64,000 nt of DNA from a virus, in the IMG/VR virus record IMGVR_UViG_3300017917_001434, positions 1 through 64,000 of that record; one strand, given 5' to 3'. This document shows positions 16,671-25,524 of the stretch, piece after piece. Position 1 is the stretch's first letter. Each line of letters opens with the position of its first letter. The notes under the pieces are model-generated. The model saw only the letters and a list, made by a program, of their open reading frames with translations, ran no database searches and was not told where the DNA came from. Position numbers and translations under genes: made by a program.

Positions 16671-17714
16671 ATGACTTATACATCTCAACTACAACGCATC
16701 GGTTTTGCCTGCAAGTGGATTGACACCCCTGAACAGGTCAATGGTATCAAACCTAAAGATCCAGCTAAAGTCTATAATACTGGTGCCACCACGGTGGCCT
16801 GGTTAAATAGACAGACACGTGATGTTGCTGAACAAAAACTATGGGACCTAATGGTTGAGAACATAGAAGCCACACGTAAACTTATTGAAAGAGTCGGTGC
16901 CTTAGATGAATCCCTTAGAATGGTTCGCTTATCAAGCGATATACTACCAGTTTATACAGAACGTACTTGGAGTTACTTTTGGCGTCAGCCTGACGTTATT
17001 GTTTATCTTGAACGTCACTTGGGCGAGGTGGGTCAGCTTTGTCGTAGCCTTGGCGTCCGCGTATCTTTTCATCCTGGTCAATTCACAGTTCTTGCAAGCG
17101 ATAACCCGGATATTGTTCACAGAAGTATAGAAGAGTTTGAGTATCATGCCGATATGATACGCTATATGGGATTTGGTCAACAGTTCCAAGACTTCAAGTG
17201 TAATGTACACATCGCAGGCCGTAGAGGCGCACAGGGCATACGTGATGTCTATCCACTACTATCACCCGAAGCACGTAATACTATTACTATCGAAAACGAG
17301 GAAATGAAACATGGACTTGTGGATTGCCTTGAGCTTTACGACATTTTGCCTATTGTTCTTGATATACACCATCATTGGGTCCGAGAAGGAGAATATATCA
17401 GCTGTGTTGACGACAGAGTTAAGAAAGTTATTGAAAGTTGGCGTGGCGTGCGTCCTGTTTGTCATTACAGCGTATCTCGTGAAGACGTATTGGTTGGGCA
17501 CGATACTAACACTGCTCCTAACTACGCCCAGCTCTTAGAGTCAGGTCATAAAAAATCACACCTAAGAGCACACAGTGACTTTTACTGGAATGATGCCGTT
17601 AACGACTGGGCATTGACCTTTAGCAAGAACTTTGACATCATGTGCGAGAGCAAGGCTAAGAATCTTGCTAGTTTTGCCTTGTATGAGCGAGCCAAAGCCA
17701 CGGGGGTATTATGA
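16671..17714 (+). CDS. uvsE: UV damage endonuclease (UvdE/UvsE family)
   Basis: 347 residues, a TIM-barrel repair nuclease. Recognisable family stretches: QRIGFACKW at the start, VSFHPGQFTVL (about 127-137), NVHIAGRRG, ITIENEE and LDIHHHW, which carry the His/Glu/Asp metal ligands. It nicks DNA 5' to UV photoproducts. No SD is present; the start is fixed by the family N-terminus and falls at the expected transcription start of the promoter at 16636-16664, so the mRNA is probably leaderless. Confidence 0.92.
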   Translation: MTYTSQLQRIGFACKWIDTPEQVNGIKPKDPAKVYNTGATTVAWLNRQTRDVAEQKLWDLMVENIEATRKLIERVGALDESLRMVRLSSDILPVYTERTWSYFWRQPDVIVYLERHLGEVGQLCRSLGVRVSFHPGQFTVLASDNPDIVHRSIEEFEYHADMIRYMGFGQQFQDFKCNVHIAGRRGAQGIRDVYPLLSPEARNTITIENEEMKHGLVDCLELYDILPIVLDIHHHWVREGEYISCVDDRVKKVIESWRGVRPVCHYSVSREDVLVGHDTNTAPNYAQLLESGHKKSHLRAHSDFYWNDAVNDWALTFSKNFDIMCESKAKNLASFALYERAKATGVL

Positions 17715-17950
17715 TGGGCGCAAGTTACGCCGGAGCACCGTTTACTATTGTCAAAGACAATAGAATGGTTTGGACAGAACGATTCACTTGGACACCAAAA
17801 CGTAGTTTTATGTCCAACGATCGCATATGGTTTACCAAAGCCTGGTACGGATATAGATATGTATATGGTCCAGCTGGCGAAAGCCCTGTAAAAATTGAGC
17901 AGTGGCTAACTGACGAAGAATATATGTGGTACTGTTTAAGTGGACAATAA
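17711..17950 (+). CDS. Small aromatic-rich protein, unknown
   Basis: 79 residues, rich in Trp and Tyr, probably one beta-sheet domain. ATGA overlap with the endonuclease stop. Followed at once by a bidirectional terminator. No family recognised. Confidence 0.6.
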   Translation: MMGASYAGAPFTIVKDNRMVWTERFTWTPKRSFMSNDRIWFTKAWYGYRYVYGPAGESPVKIEQWLTDEEYMWYCLSGQ

Positions 17951-17974
17951 AAAAGCACCCTAAGGTGCTTTTTT
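17949..17974. terminator. Bidirectional rho-independent terminator
   Basis: Stem AAAAAAGCACC / GGTGCTTTTTT with loop CTAA, lying between two convergent genes and usable from both sides. Confidence 0.9.
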
Positions 17975-17975
17975 G

Positions 17976-18332
17976 TTACTTCTTAGTTTTAGCTTTAGGT
18001 TTAGCTTTTGGTTTTGCCGCAGGAGGTGCTGGCGGCTTTTTACTATTAGGATTAGGCTTCTTAACATTTGCACGTTGTTTGCCTTCTGTTACAGCAGGTT
18101 TAGCTTTTTTGGCTGGAGCCTTACCATCCTTCCATGCTTCGTTTACATTTGGAGTTGACGGATCGTCGGCTACAAATTTACCTTTAGCATCTTTAGCACG
18201 CTCTGGTTTAGTTTCCGCCACCGGAGCAGGTGCTGTTGGTGGTTCAATTTTGTAAGGTGCCTGCGGTGTTAAGATTTCTTGAACAGTTTCTTTAGCACCA
18301 AATCCTAATAAGTTTTTGAAAAAATTAAACAT
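17976..18332 (-). CDS. Small protein with histone H1-like basic tail
   Basis: 118 residues from the ATG at 18332 (GGAG spaced 6 nt). A short amphipathic or membrane-touching start (MFNFFKNLLGFG) is followed by a disordered Pro/Ala/Lys tail whose last 20 residues are alternating Lys, Pro and Ala, like histone H1 tails or AlgP/HU-like DNA-binding tails. It could bind nucleic acid or the virion interior; no enzymatic motif. Confidence 0.65.
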   Translation of the reverse strand: MFNFFKNLLGFGAKETVQEILTPQAPYKIEPPTAPAPVAETKPERAKDAKGKFVADDPSTPNVNEAWKDGKAPAKKAKPAVTEGKQRANVKKPNPNSKKPPAPPAAKPKAKPKAKTKK

Positions 18333-18390
18333 TGAAAATCTCCTTAACACATATATTTAACGGACGCAATTTAGACATAAAAATTTTTAC

Positions 18391-18419
18391 TTGACATTTT
18401 GGTAAAATTTGTGTATAAT
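18391..18419 (+). promoter_or_regulatory. Sigma70-type promoter with conserved spacer
   Basis: TTGACA, 17-bp spacer starting TTTTGGTAAAAT, TATAAT. Founding member of the spacer-conserved group (also 19673, 23770, 48046). Confidence 0.88.
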
Positions 18420-18452
18420 GCTACTCATAAACTGTTAAACAAGGAGCCAATT

Positions 18453-18880
18453 ATGGGTTTAGATATGTATGCTTATGTTGCCGCACGTACGGGACAATAT
18501 GGCGAATTTTGGGAAGGCGGTGACTTTGACAAAGAGTCTGGTGATTACACTAACCCGAAAGTAACTAAACCTATCGAAATTGCCTACTGGCGCAAGCACC
18601 CAAACCTACACGGTTGGATGGAACAACTATGGGTAGAGAAGGGCAAGCCTATGCTTAAGGATGATTATCCAGAGTTTAACGGTGTGGAACTTGAATTGAC
18701 ACGTGAGGACATTGACAGTTAGAACAGGATCTTCTAGCACAAGATTTGCCCTACACTACCGGCTTCTTCTTTGGTGATCCTAGCGACGAATATTATCGTC
18801 AGCAAGACTTAGAGTTTGTTAAAGAAGCACGTGCTCAACTGTTCTTAGGATTAAAGGTATTTTATAATAGTTCATGGTAA
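18453..18880 (+). pseudogene. Frameshifted gene of a common phage/bacterial MGLDMY protein family
   Basis: The start at 18453 has AAGGAG. The first frame gives MGLDMYAYV...IAYWRKHPNLHGW and stops at 18722. The -1 frame from 18716 continues as QLEQDLLAQDLPYTTGFFFG and ends KVFYNSSW at 18880. GFFFG...YYxxDL...FYNSSW is the usual C-terminus of this family (often mislabelled phosphoglycerate kinase), so one gene of about 143 codons is split. A TGA at 18713-18715 in the second frame pins the shift to about 18716-18719. No slippery heptamer is seen, so a lost base (mutation or assembly error) is most likely. Confidence 0.8.
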
Positions 18881-19113
18881 AAATAGACATCAACACGCCC
18901 AATAATATTATCCTGTTCAAACGTATGAACCAAAGGATCATTGACAATTATAGACTCCACTTGGGCAATGATATACCTGATATGCAGCAACATAGGGAAT
19001 TGTTTGAGAAGGCATATGATGTTAAAATACATCATGAAAATTGGGGTAGTTGGACTCATATGGAGTTTACCAGTCAAGAAGCATACACAATGGCATTACT
19101 AAAATGGATGTAA
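18874..19113 (+). CDS. Small unknown protein
   Basis: 79 residues, hydrophilic. Its ATG overlaps the stop of the frameshifted gene (ATGGTAA), which supports that frame being translated. No SD is obvious; a TATAAT-like element at 18863-18868 is close to the start but has no -35 partner. No family recognised. Confidence 0.55.
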   Translation: MVKIDINTPNNIILFKRMNQRIIDNYRLHLGNDIPDMQQHRELFEKAYDVKIHHENWGSWTHMEFTSQEAYTMALLKWM

Positions 19114-19117
19114 AATA

Positions 19118-19438
19118 ATGTTAACTGATTTTGAAGTAAGAAATATTGCGTGGGTACGTGCTAATCGTGGAAGACGAGTATTCCATGCCAACGTTACTAA
19201 CAGTAAAAAGATTGGGCGTTACATCAAGGACTTTCCTGTAGTGCTTGAGTTAGAACGTGGTACTAAAACTGCGGTTATGAATGCTTGCCGCAAGTACCTA
19301 GGCCGCAGTTACTTGTATATGGTAGACTATAGAATCTACGTACACAAAGAGGGTACCTGGATTTATTATGATGGTAAATTGTACTTGAAAAACCCAGCAG
19401 ATGAAGGTATTATTACCATGGCTTTATTAAGCAAATAA
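19118..19438 (+). CDS. Small basic protein, unknown
   Basis: 106 residues, basic, with alternating strands (SYLYMVDYRIYVHKEGTW). Four nt after the previous gene. No family recognised. Confidence 0.55.
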   Translation: MLTDFEVRNIAWVRANRGRRVFHANVTNSKKIGRYIKDFPVVLELERGTKTAVMNACRKYLGRSYLYMVDYRIYVHKEGTWIYYDGKLYLKNPADEGIITMALLSK

Positions 19439-19448
19439 AGGAGAAACA

Positions 19449-19676
19449 ATGCTATACACCAATGAAGATATGCCCGCACTTATTGAAGAAGTAAAGGGCT
19501 ATATTATAGCCGCAGGGCAAGACCCGGACAAATTTGAATTTGACATTATCGAAGACCCAAAGTATCCAGCCTTACGTGTAGCAGTCTACACAGACAACGG
19601 TGGTTTTATGGTACGCTTGTATGGCACTAACGATATGGCTACATTCCATAAGAGCATGAAGGAACTTTTTGGTTGA
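19449..19676 (+). CDS. Small acidic protein, unknown
   Basis: 75 residues with AAGGAG before the ATG. Acidic helix-strand pattern. The end of the gene overlaps the -35 of the next promoter. Confidence 0.6.
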   Translation: MLYTNEDMPALIEEVKGYIIAAGQDPDKFEFDIIEDPKYPALRVAVYTDNGGFMVRLYGTNDMATFHKSMKELFG

Positions 19677-19701
19677 CATTTTGGTTAGATTGTGCTATAA
19701 T
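19673..19701 (+). promoter_or_regulatory. Sigma70-type promoter with conserved spacer, predicted leaderless start
   Basis: TTGACA, 17-bp spacer beginning TTTTGGTTAGAT, TATAAT at 19696-19701. The seventh base after TATAAT is the A of the ATG at 19708. Confidence 0.88.
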
Positions 19702-19707
19702 AGACCT

Positions 19708-19941
19708 ATGAAAAATGATAAATTGAATTGGTATTTGGAATGGACGGCTACGGCAATCCTTATTTTTGGTACAGCAGTTAACAGTCTAGGCTACTACCCA
19801 GCGGGACCAATCTTGTTATGTTTGGGCGGTGTTGTTTGGTTTGTAGTAGCCCTACGCTGGCGCAAACTTAGCCTAATGGTAGTTAATGGTGTTATGCTGT
19901 TAACTGGTGTAAGCGGCCTACTATGGAAGTATTTCTCATGA
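19708..19941 (+). CDS. Small polytopic membrane protein
   Basis: 77 residues with about three membrane helices (about 10-27, 30-48, 53-72). The start at 19708 is chosen because the upstream frame runs through the promoter; it has no SD and coincides with the predicted +1. ATGA overlap with the next gene at 19938. No family recognised. Confidence 0.6.
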   Translation: MKNDKLNWYLEWTATAILIFGTAVNSLGYYPAGPILLCLGGVVWFVVALRWRKLSLMVVNGVMLLTGVSGLLWKYFS

Positions 19942-20144
19942 CAGAATTAGAAATGATACGTGCGGCTCTATCAGAAGCACATGAACTCGGACGTATTCTA
20001 GCATTAAATCCGCAGTTGTCTGACGAGTACAAGACTCGCAGTGAAAAAAGTGTGCGCACCCTGCTAAGTCTGCTATATACTAGACTACAGGAAGTGGACA
20101 CACCACAGGAAAAATTACCCGCAAACATAAAGAGTGATTACTAA
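19938..20144 (+). CDS. Small helical protein
   Basis: 68 residues, all helical (MTELEMIRAALSEA...), starting in an ATGA overlap; an in-frame ATG at 19923 also exists. It overlaps the next start by 1 nt. Unknown function. Confidence 0.55.
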   Translation: MTELEMIRAALSEAHELGRILALNPQLSDEYKTRSEKSVRTLLSLLYTRLQEVDTPQEKLPANIKSDY

Positions 20145-20395
20145 TGAAAGAACTTGTATTAAACGACGATTGGCAGTATAACAATGAAGAAGAGGCTGAA
20201 ATGGGCCAACTTCATGCTATCCATAACAACATGAATGCTGTAGCTGACGTGCGCCGTAAGTTACTGGAACAAGCTGCACAACCTAGCGCAGAGTTCTGTG
20301 AAGAGTGCGGTGATGAAATCCCAGAAGCTAGACGCAAGGCTGTACCAGGTGTACAGTTCTGCGTATTCTGTCAAGAAAAACATGAGCGTAGATAA
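20144..20395 (+). CDS. DksA/TraR-type C4 zinc-finger protein
   Basis: 83 residues. A helical N-terminal part is followed by CEECGDEIPEARR and CVFCQ, the four-Cys zinc finger of the DksA/TraR/YbiI family. Short phage members such as TraR bind RNA polymerase in the secondary channel and retune host transcription without ppGpp. The same role is plausible here. TAATG junction with the gene before. Confidence 0.85.
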   Translation: MKELVLNDDWQYNNEEEAEMGQLHAIHNNMNAVADVRRKLLEQAAQPSAEFCEECGDEIPEARRKAVPGVQFCVFCQEKHERR

Positions 20396-21506
20396 TATTT
20401 GTTTTCATCCATGGGTAGGATTAGATATTGGTCCCCAAGGTGAGTTTAAGCCTTGTTGTAAATATCAAAACAGTATTGCCAATAACATTGATGATTACTA
20501 CAACAGCAAAGAATTAGCTGATCTTAAAGATGCTTTCTCACGAGGAGAACGGCCAACTGGTTGTCAGCGTTGTTGGAGTGATGAGGATGCCGGTCATCCT
20601 AGCAAACGTTTAGATGACTGGAAATATATTTTTAATGAAACAGTTCCTAACACAGACAAACTAAAAGTTTTAATGTTTGCCTTTGGTAATAGTTGTAATT
20701 TAGCCTGTCGAACCTGTAACAGTTATTCGTCGTCAACTTGGATCATTGAATCGAGAAAAGTTATCGATTTATTCCCAGACTCTAAGATATATAAGCACCA
20801 GAGATTTTATCAAGACATCTATTTACTCGATCGTTTAAAGTCTTTAGGATCAGACATCACCGAGCTGTATTTTCATGGTGGCGAACCATTCATTGCTGGC
20901 ACTGCTGAACACTTAGATTTTTTAAAATATTTCCTTACTCAACGGCCTGAAAATATAACTTTGCATTACATGACAAATGTCACAATATTTCCTCAGCAAG
21001 AATTTTGGGATATTTGGAAACAATTTAAAAAAGTTAACATACAGTTGAGCATTGACGGTATTGGTTCACATTTTGAATATACTCGTTGGCCTGCGAAATG
21101 GACCGACGTTGAATTAAATATCAATCAATATAAACAGTATTCAGGCGACAATATAAAATTATCAGTGGGACACGTGATTAGTATTTTTACAGTCTACTAT
21201 CTGCCAGAATTTTATAAATGGCTATTACAAAATAAATTTGTTGATCCGTTTATTAGTCTGCTAGCAGACCCTGAAATCTATAATATTAAAACTTTACCCA
21301 AAGATGTTAAAGATCGTGTTGCTGAAAAATTGACAAAATATAAGTTTGACACTATAATACAGTATATGTATTCTGAAGATTTAAGCGGTACATTTGGTCA
21401 AACCGCAGAGTATACAAGAATATTGGATCAACAGAGAAATCAAAATTTTGAAAACACTTTTCCAGAATTTAATCAATTATTAAAGGAATCAGGATGCCAA
21501 ATTTAG
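20382..21506 (+). CDS. Radical SAM protein with N-terminal Cys-rich (twitch/SPASM-like) part
   Basis: 374 residues from the ATG at 20382, which overlaps the zinc-finger gene. An N-terminal CCKYQ...CQRCW cluster suggests an auxiliary Fe-S site; the radical SAM motif CNLACRTC gives C105, C109 and C112; a GGEPF SAM-binding motif follows. Twitch/SPASM radical SAM enzymes often modify peptides or sugars. Its stop lies inside the start of clpP and a second radical SAM follows clpP. Substrate unknown. Confidence 0.83.
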   Translation: MSVDNICFHPWVGLDIGPQGEFKPCCKYQNSIANNIDDYYNSKELADLKDAFSRGERPTGCQRCWSDEDAGHPSKRLDDWKYIFNETVPNTDKLKVLMFAFGNSCNLACRTCNSYSSSTWIIESRKVIDLFPDSKIYKHQRFYQDIYLLDRLKSLGSDITELYFHGGEPFIAGTAEHLDFLKYFLTQRPENITLHYMTNVTIFPQQEFWDIWKQFKKVNIQLSIDGIGSHFEYTRWPAKWTDVELNINQYKQYSGDNIKLSVGHVISIFTVYYLPEFYKWLLQNKFVDPFISLLADPEIYNIKTLPKDVKDRVAEKLTKYKFDTIIQYMYSEDLSGTFGQTAEYTRILDQQRNQNFENTFPEFNQLLKESGCQI

Positions 21507-22114
21507 TACCAATGGTTTTAGAGCGTACATCAGAAGGTGAACGCAGTTATGATATCTACAGTCGATTGCTCAAAGACCGTATTGTCATGCTAGACACTGA
21601 AGTTAGTGAACATTCAGCCAGTCTGCTAGTAGCACAGTTGCTATTTTTAGAAGCAGAAAATCCAGAACAGGATATTTTGTTTTACATTAACAGCCCAGGC
21701 GGTAGTGTTACTGCTGGTCTAGCAATTTATGACACTATGCAGTTTATCAAACCAGACGTGCGTACTATTGTAATTGGACAGGCTGCCAGTATGGGCAGTT
21801 TTCTAGCACAAGCCGGTGCACCAGGTAAACGTTATGTGTTACCCGAATCGCGTACAATGATTCACCGTGTGAGCTCGGGCACACGCGGCACAGGCGGTAG
21901 CGTGTATGTACAGGAATTAGAGTTTGAAGATGCACGTCGACACTTAGAAGAAAGCAAACGTTTAAATCAACGTCTGACAGAGTTGTATGTTAAGCACAAC
22001 TCTAAAGGCAAGGCCTATGATGAACTTGCCGAGGCAATGAAGTTTGATACCTTTTTATCAGCTGAACAGGCAGTTGAATATGGCCTAGCGGATGAAATCA
22101 TTACCAAACGCTAA
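21494..22114 (+). CDS. clpP: ClpP-type ATP-dependent protease subunit
   Basis: 206 residues. Catalytic triad Ser99 (QAASMGSF), His124 (MIHRV) and Asp185 (FDTFLSA), plus the substrate motif INSPGGSV. Ser-His spacing is as in E. coli ClpP, but about 12 extra residues follow His124 ([14 protein letters not shown]) in the handle region, so the barrel contacts may differ. No Clp ATPase is in the window, so it would pair with host ClpX or ClpA, or act alone in a maturation step. Sandwiched between two radical SAM genes with overlaps on both sides. Confidence 0.93.
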   Translation: MPNLVPMVLERTSEGERSYDIYSRLLKDRIVMLDTEVSEHSASLLVAQLLFLEAENPEQDILFYINSPGGSVTAGLAIYDTMQFIKPDVRTIVIGQAASMGSFLAQAGAPGKRYVLPESRTMIHRVSSGTRGTGGSVYVQELEFEDARRHLEESKRLNQRLTELYVKHNSKGKAYDELAEAMKFDTFLSAEQAVEYGLADEIITKR

Positions 22115-23378
22115 CGTCTTTTGTAATACACCATGGTACGAGGCTCACATCTATTGGGATGGGAGTCTCGGTATCTGCTGTCAGGAAAGTTTTAAACTCA
22201 GCGAAGATCCTCAATATAATATCCGAAACATGACTCTAGCCGAGTGGTTTAACAGCGAGCCTGTTAGAAAGCTTCGGTTGGGTATTTTAGGCAACGACGG
22301 CTTACCTATTTGTAATCGTTGTTACCAAGAAGAAACACACAGTGGCACTAGCCGTAGACACCGTAGCAATCAAAAAAGTGTAATCTTTACCAAGCAGGCA
22401 TTTGCGGAAAGTTTTGATCAAAGCCCAGGTTACGAACACTTTATGTTCAGCAAAGGTATGGATGGACTTACTACAACCATGCCCATTGATCTGCATATTG
22501 ATTTAGGTAATCACTGTAATTTAGCCTGCAAGATGTGTTGGCCAGGTGCTAGCACACGTATTGCTAGCCAATGGGTTAAATGGGGACTTCCTGCTGAACA
22601 ATATCTTGGCGTAGACTGGACCAAAGATGAACAGGTCTGGCGCAGGTTTATGGGCGAACTGGTTGCCATACCTAAACTTAAGAACATACATTTTATGGGC
22701 GGCGAAACACTGTTAAGTCCTAGACTAGAGCAACTAATAGATCACATGATCACGCATAAAAGATTTGATGTTTGTTTTAGTTTTGTCACTAACGGAACAG
22801 TGTATAAGCCGGACTTAATTGAAAAGCTCAAACTGTTTGGGCGGGTAGGCATTGAAATCAGTATAGAAACAACTACTCGGCACAATGATTATATACGGCA
22901 AGGATCTCGGGTTGAAGAAGTCATTGAAAATATCCAACGTTATAAACAGCTATGCGACGGGTCCAAGGTTAGTCTTACTCTACGTCCTGCTATCAGCGCA
23001 TTATCTATTGGATACTATCATACACTACTACAATTTTGTTTAGATGAACAACTATTAATCAAGAGCTTGATAGTGAGAGATCCGCGGTATCTAGAACCAT
23101 CAGTACTGTCGCATAAAATACGCGAGCATTACATACTACCTTACTTAAAAATGTTAAATTCTCTAGGCGATGTTGATACTATTACAGATTACAACGAAAG
23201 TGACCCAAACAATTATCTTCGGGTAGTTAAACAACAGGTAGAACAGGTAATAAATCTACTTAGAGAAAGTCCCAAATCTTACGCTACCGCGGAACTATTA
23301 CATTGGTGTCAGCGTTGGGACAAAGAGTTTGGTTTTGACATGTTTGAACTCTATCCAGAATTTAAGGATCTAAAATGA
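22092..23378 (+). CDS. Second radical SAM protein
   Basis: 428 residues. An N-terminal auxiliary cluster (FCNTPWY...GICCQ...CNRCY) precedes the radical SAM motif CNLACKMC (C142, C146, C149) and a GGE motif. The start overlaps the end of clpP by 23 nt. Same layout as the product of 20382-21506, so a paralogous pair. Product and substrate are unknown. Confidence 0.83.
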   Translation: MKSLPNANVFCNTPWYEAHIYWDGSLGICCQESFKLSEDPQYNIRNMTLAEWFNSEPVRKLRLGILGNDGLPICNRCYQEETHSGTSRRHRSNQKSVIFTKQAFAESFDQSPGYEHFMFSKGMDGLTTTMPIDLHIDLGNHCNLACKMCWPGASTRIASQWVKWGLPAEQYLGVDWTKDEQVWRRFMGELVAIPKLKNIHFMGGETLLSPRLEQLIDHMITHKRFDVCFSFVTNGTVYKPDLIEKLKLFGRVGIEISIETTTRHNDYIRQGSRVEEVIENIQRYKQLCDGSKVSLTLRPAISALSIGYYHTLLQFCLDEQLLIKSLIVRDPRYLEPSVLSHKIREHYILPYLKMLNSLGDVDTITDYNESDPNNYLRVVKQQVEQVINLLRESPKSYATAELLHWCQRWDKEFGFDMFELYPEFKDLK

Positions 23379-23764
23379 GAACCTATGCTGTTAGAGTAAG
23401 TGTCTTATTAGAGCCTGTAGGAACTCCTGACGTTGCAATTACCTGTGGAGGCGAGATTGTCGAAGTTATACTTTCTGAACCAACTTGGTTTGACTTTTCC
23501 TACACGCAGGATGCAGGGCCTAGTCAGTTGACTGTTGAACATAGAAATCGTCAGGATTATGTTACTGCTGTAATAGTCAAGACAGTTAAACTAAATGACA
23601 TAGAGAATTCTCAGAACATCTATCAGGGCATGTATTATCCTAATAACATGGATGCAAAATCCACAAACTATGTAGATTGGAATGGCACTTGGGTGTTAGA
23701 TTTTACTGTGCCAGTGTATACCTGGCTACACAAAACACAAAATCTAGGCTGGATTTATGACTAA
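23375..23764 (+). CDS. Unknown beta-rich protein
   Basis: 129 residues, strand-rich, one Cys. ATGA overlap with the radical SAM gene. It could be a carrier or substrate protein for the upstream enzymes; nothing in the sequence proves this. Confidence 0.55.
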   Translation: MRTYAVRVSVLLEPVGTPDVAITCGGEIVEVILSEPTWFDFSYTQDAGPSQLTVEHRNRQDYVTAVIVKTVKLNDIENSQNIYQGMYYPNNMDAKSTNYVDWNGTWVLDFTVPVYTWLHKTQNLGWIYD

Positions 23765-23769
23765 ATTGG

Positions 23770-23798
23770 TTGACATTTTGGTTAAATGGCTGTATAAT
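23770..23798 (+). promoter_or_regulatory. Sigma70-type promoter with conserved spacer
   Basis: TTGACA, 17-bp spacer starting TTTTGGTTAAAT, TATAAT. Member of the spacer-conserved group. Confidence 0.88.
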
Positions 23799-23841
23799 TG
23801 TTTTTGTAATTTAGTATTTTTAACACAACTCGGAGAGCATT

Positions 23842-24030
23842 ATGGCACAATTAGGCAAACTGGTAAAAGTAAACGATTCATTTAGTGTCTATCGTTATGA
23901 CAACGGCTGGATGGTTGAAGTCAGTGGTAACGATAAAAAGGACGATTGGAAAACTGTTAAAGTTGTCTGTAACACAGAAGATGACTTAATAGCTCTAATC
24001 AAAGAATATAACTCAATGGATTTAAATTAA
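23842..24030 (+). CDS. Small protein, unknown
   Basis: 62 residues, compact alpha/beta pattern, GGAG SD. First gene after the promoter at 23770, so probably early. Confidence 0.6.
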   Translation: MAQLGKLVKVNDSFSVYRYDNGWMVEVSGNDKKDDWKTVKVVCNTEDDLIALIKEYNSMDLN

Positions 24031-24041
24031 TAGGAGACAAC

Positions 24042-24353
24042 ATGGACTTGTTTAAGGTAGGTGGTGTATCAACTCACAATGGCAAAACTAAAGTTCGATT
24101 TGCTAACGATTTAGTCAGTCGTGTTAAGATGCTGGTCAAAGGCAATCACCAAGACATTAATTTAATGGAGTTGCCTGCGGCAATGACCAAGGGCGAAGTA
24201 GTTAAACATCTTAAGACCACAGATCTTATGAATACACCTAAGTTTGCTGATGCTATTACCACAGCAGATGAAAAGTACAATACAGTTAAGTTCTCTAAGA
24301 AGCCTGAAATTAGCCTTGATGCTATCAAGGCTAGAGCCGGTATAGAAGCCTAA
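24042..24353 (+). CDS. Small basic protein, unknown
   Basis: 103 residues, basic, with AGGAG. Ends with a terminator. No family recognised; co-transcribed with the gene before. Confidence 0.6.
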   Translation: MDLFKVGGVSTHNGKTKVRFANDLVSRVKMLVKGNHQDINLMELPAAMTKGEVVKHLKTTDLMNTPKFADAITTADEKYNTVKFSKKPEISLDAIKARAGIEA

Positions 24354-24356
24354 CGC

Positions 24357-24379
24357 AAAGCCCCGCAAGGGGCTTTTTT
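24357..24379 (+). terminator. Rho-independent terminator
   Basis: Stem AAAGCCCC / GGGGCTTT, loop GCAA, followed by T residues. Confidence 0.9.
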
Positions 24380-24509
24380 GTTATATAGATATAAAAACAA
24401 AATATTAAACTGTTACAAATTATTTACAAATCAATAGTTAAATACTATTAGCGATCCCGATATCTGATCTTGTCTCTTATCCCGACCGCTACTAACTAAG
24501 GAAAAACAT

Positions 24510-24878
24510 ATGAAATTGATCCTAGCTTTAGTAGCAGCGTTACTCTCTTTAACTGCTACCGCGGCAGACTACAGCGAACACAAAGAGTTATTCATGGCTA
24601 ATCAAGCCGGTGGTGATGTTGTCTTGACATTAGAACCCTGTGCTATAGAAGAAGCTAAAAAATTAGGCTTTGAAAACAGAACCTATGCCACAGTGGCAGG
24701 CGGTAAAATTATTGAAGAAGGTTGCTGGATCGCACCCAGCGTTAATGGCGCACCTAATGTACCCGGCGTGACAATTATACCTCTAGTCAATGTTTGGTAT
24801 AGCGGTATCATCCTGCCGTTTGAACAGAATATGTTTGAACCACAGGCGCATACTGTAGCACTTAAGGACCCGATTTAA
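24510..24878 (+). CDS. Exported protein with a Cys pair
   Basis: 122 residues. Signal peptide ending in TATAA, then a beta-rich domain with two Cys (EPCAI, EGCWI) that likely form a disulphide in the periplasm. AAGGAA upstream. The following gene codes for a protein of the same pattern. The upstream 155-bp gap holds the 24357 terminator and a TTAAATAC late-like box inside a small inverted repeat. Confidence 0.65.
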   Translation: MKLILALVAALLSLTATAADYSEHKELFMANQAGGDVVLTLEPCAIEEAKKLGFENRTYATVAGGKIIEEGCWIAPSVNGAPNVPGVTIIPLVNVWYSGIILPFEQNMFEPQAHTVALKDPI

Positions 24879-24879
24879 A

Positions 24880-25179
24880 ATGAGAACGTTATTGTTTATT
24901 GCTGCCCTAGCTCTCTCAACTGCGGCACAGGCAGAAACATATCTTGTCTATCATGTTAGTCAACATGCTCGTATAGTCCTAAGCAAACGGGCCTGTGTAG
25001 TTCCAACGCTACAAGGTCTTGCGGCTTCTATACAAAACACCAAGGGGCAGTATATCCAAGGCTGTTGGCATGTTGATCGTAACAATAGCGATCACATACG
25101 TATCGATTGGAACAATCCTGCGGCACCTGGCGACTTTAGTGTAATTGAAGCAAACAAGTTTACTCCAGTTGACCAATAA
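24880..25179 (+). CDS. Exported protein with a Cys pair, related to its neighbour
   Basis: 99 residues. Signal peptide ending in AQA, then two Cys (RACVV, GCWHV) spaced much as in the upstream protein; both have GCW after the second strand. Probably a duplicated pair. Function unknown. Confidence 0.65.
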   Translation: MRTLLFIAALALSTAAQAETYLVYHVSQHARIVLSKRACVVPTLQGLAASIQNTKGQYIQGCWHVDRNNSDHIRIDWNNPAAPGDFSVIEANKFTPVDQ

Positions 25180-25234
25180 TTAGTTCTGCTATAAGCTAAA
25201 TAAAAAGATTTAGGTCTTTACATTAGGAGAGCTT

Positions 25235-25417
25235 ATGACAGAATCGCACAAAAGAACCATAGTAAGAGCCATTAGCTGGCGCATTGTGGCCACACTGGTC
25301 ACAGCCGCATACACAGGCATTAGTGGCGCAATCATTATCAACGTATGGATGACCCTAGCACACTACATTCACGAGCGTGCTTGGCTTCGTTGTGATTGGG
25401 GTAAAGTAGCAAAATAA
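25235..25417 (+). CDS. DUF2061 membrane protein
   Basis: 60 residues. R-ISWR-VAT-T start, two membrane helices (about 15-32 and 35-50) and the conserved HYxHERAW end of DUF2061. The family is found in bacteria and phages without an assigned function. AGGAG SD. Confidence 0.8.
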   Translation: MTESHKRTIVRAISWRIVATLVTAAYTGISGAIIINVWMTLAHYIHERAWLRCDWGKVAK

Positions 25418-25418
25418 G

Positions 25419-25467
25419 GTATGCTGATCAGTATATACTGACCTACATACTCCAGCATACGATTTTT
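25419..25467 (+). terminator. Hairpin terminator with nested palindrome
   Basis: Outer arms GTATGCTG (25419-25426) and CAGCATAC (25453-25460), followed by GATTTTT. Inside lies a 14-nt perfect palindrome TCAGTATATACTGA (25428-25441). It starts right after the DUF2061 stop. Confidence 0.65.
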
Positions 25468-25524
25468 GGCCTCAATCGTGTATAATTATTAGTAAGCAAA
25501 GTGTTTTTTAAGAGGAGAAATTAA

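Noticed and set aside
16906-17538. Hydrophobic reading frames at 16906-17130 and 17311-17538
   Set aside because: They lie wholly inside the UV endonuclease gene in another frame, with no SD; shadows.
17926-18255. Hydrophobic plus-strand frame (109 codons)
   Set aside because: Antisense to the Lys/Pro/Ala-rich gene; its Gly/Ala/Leu content is the reverse complement of that low-complexity tail.
18713-18722. Programmed -1 frameshift
   Set aside because: No X-XXY-YYZ slippery site and no clear stimulator structure nearby; a lost base fits better.
18863-18868. Third leaderless sigma70 promoter before 18874
   Set aside because: TATAAT is close to the ATG but there is no -35 at 16-18 bp and the spacing to the ATG is one base short.
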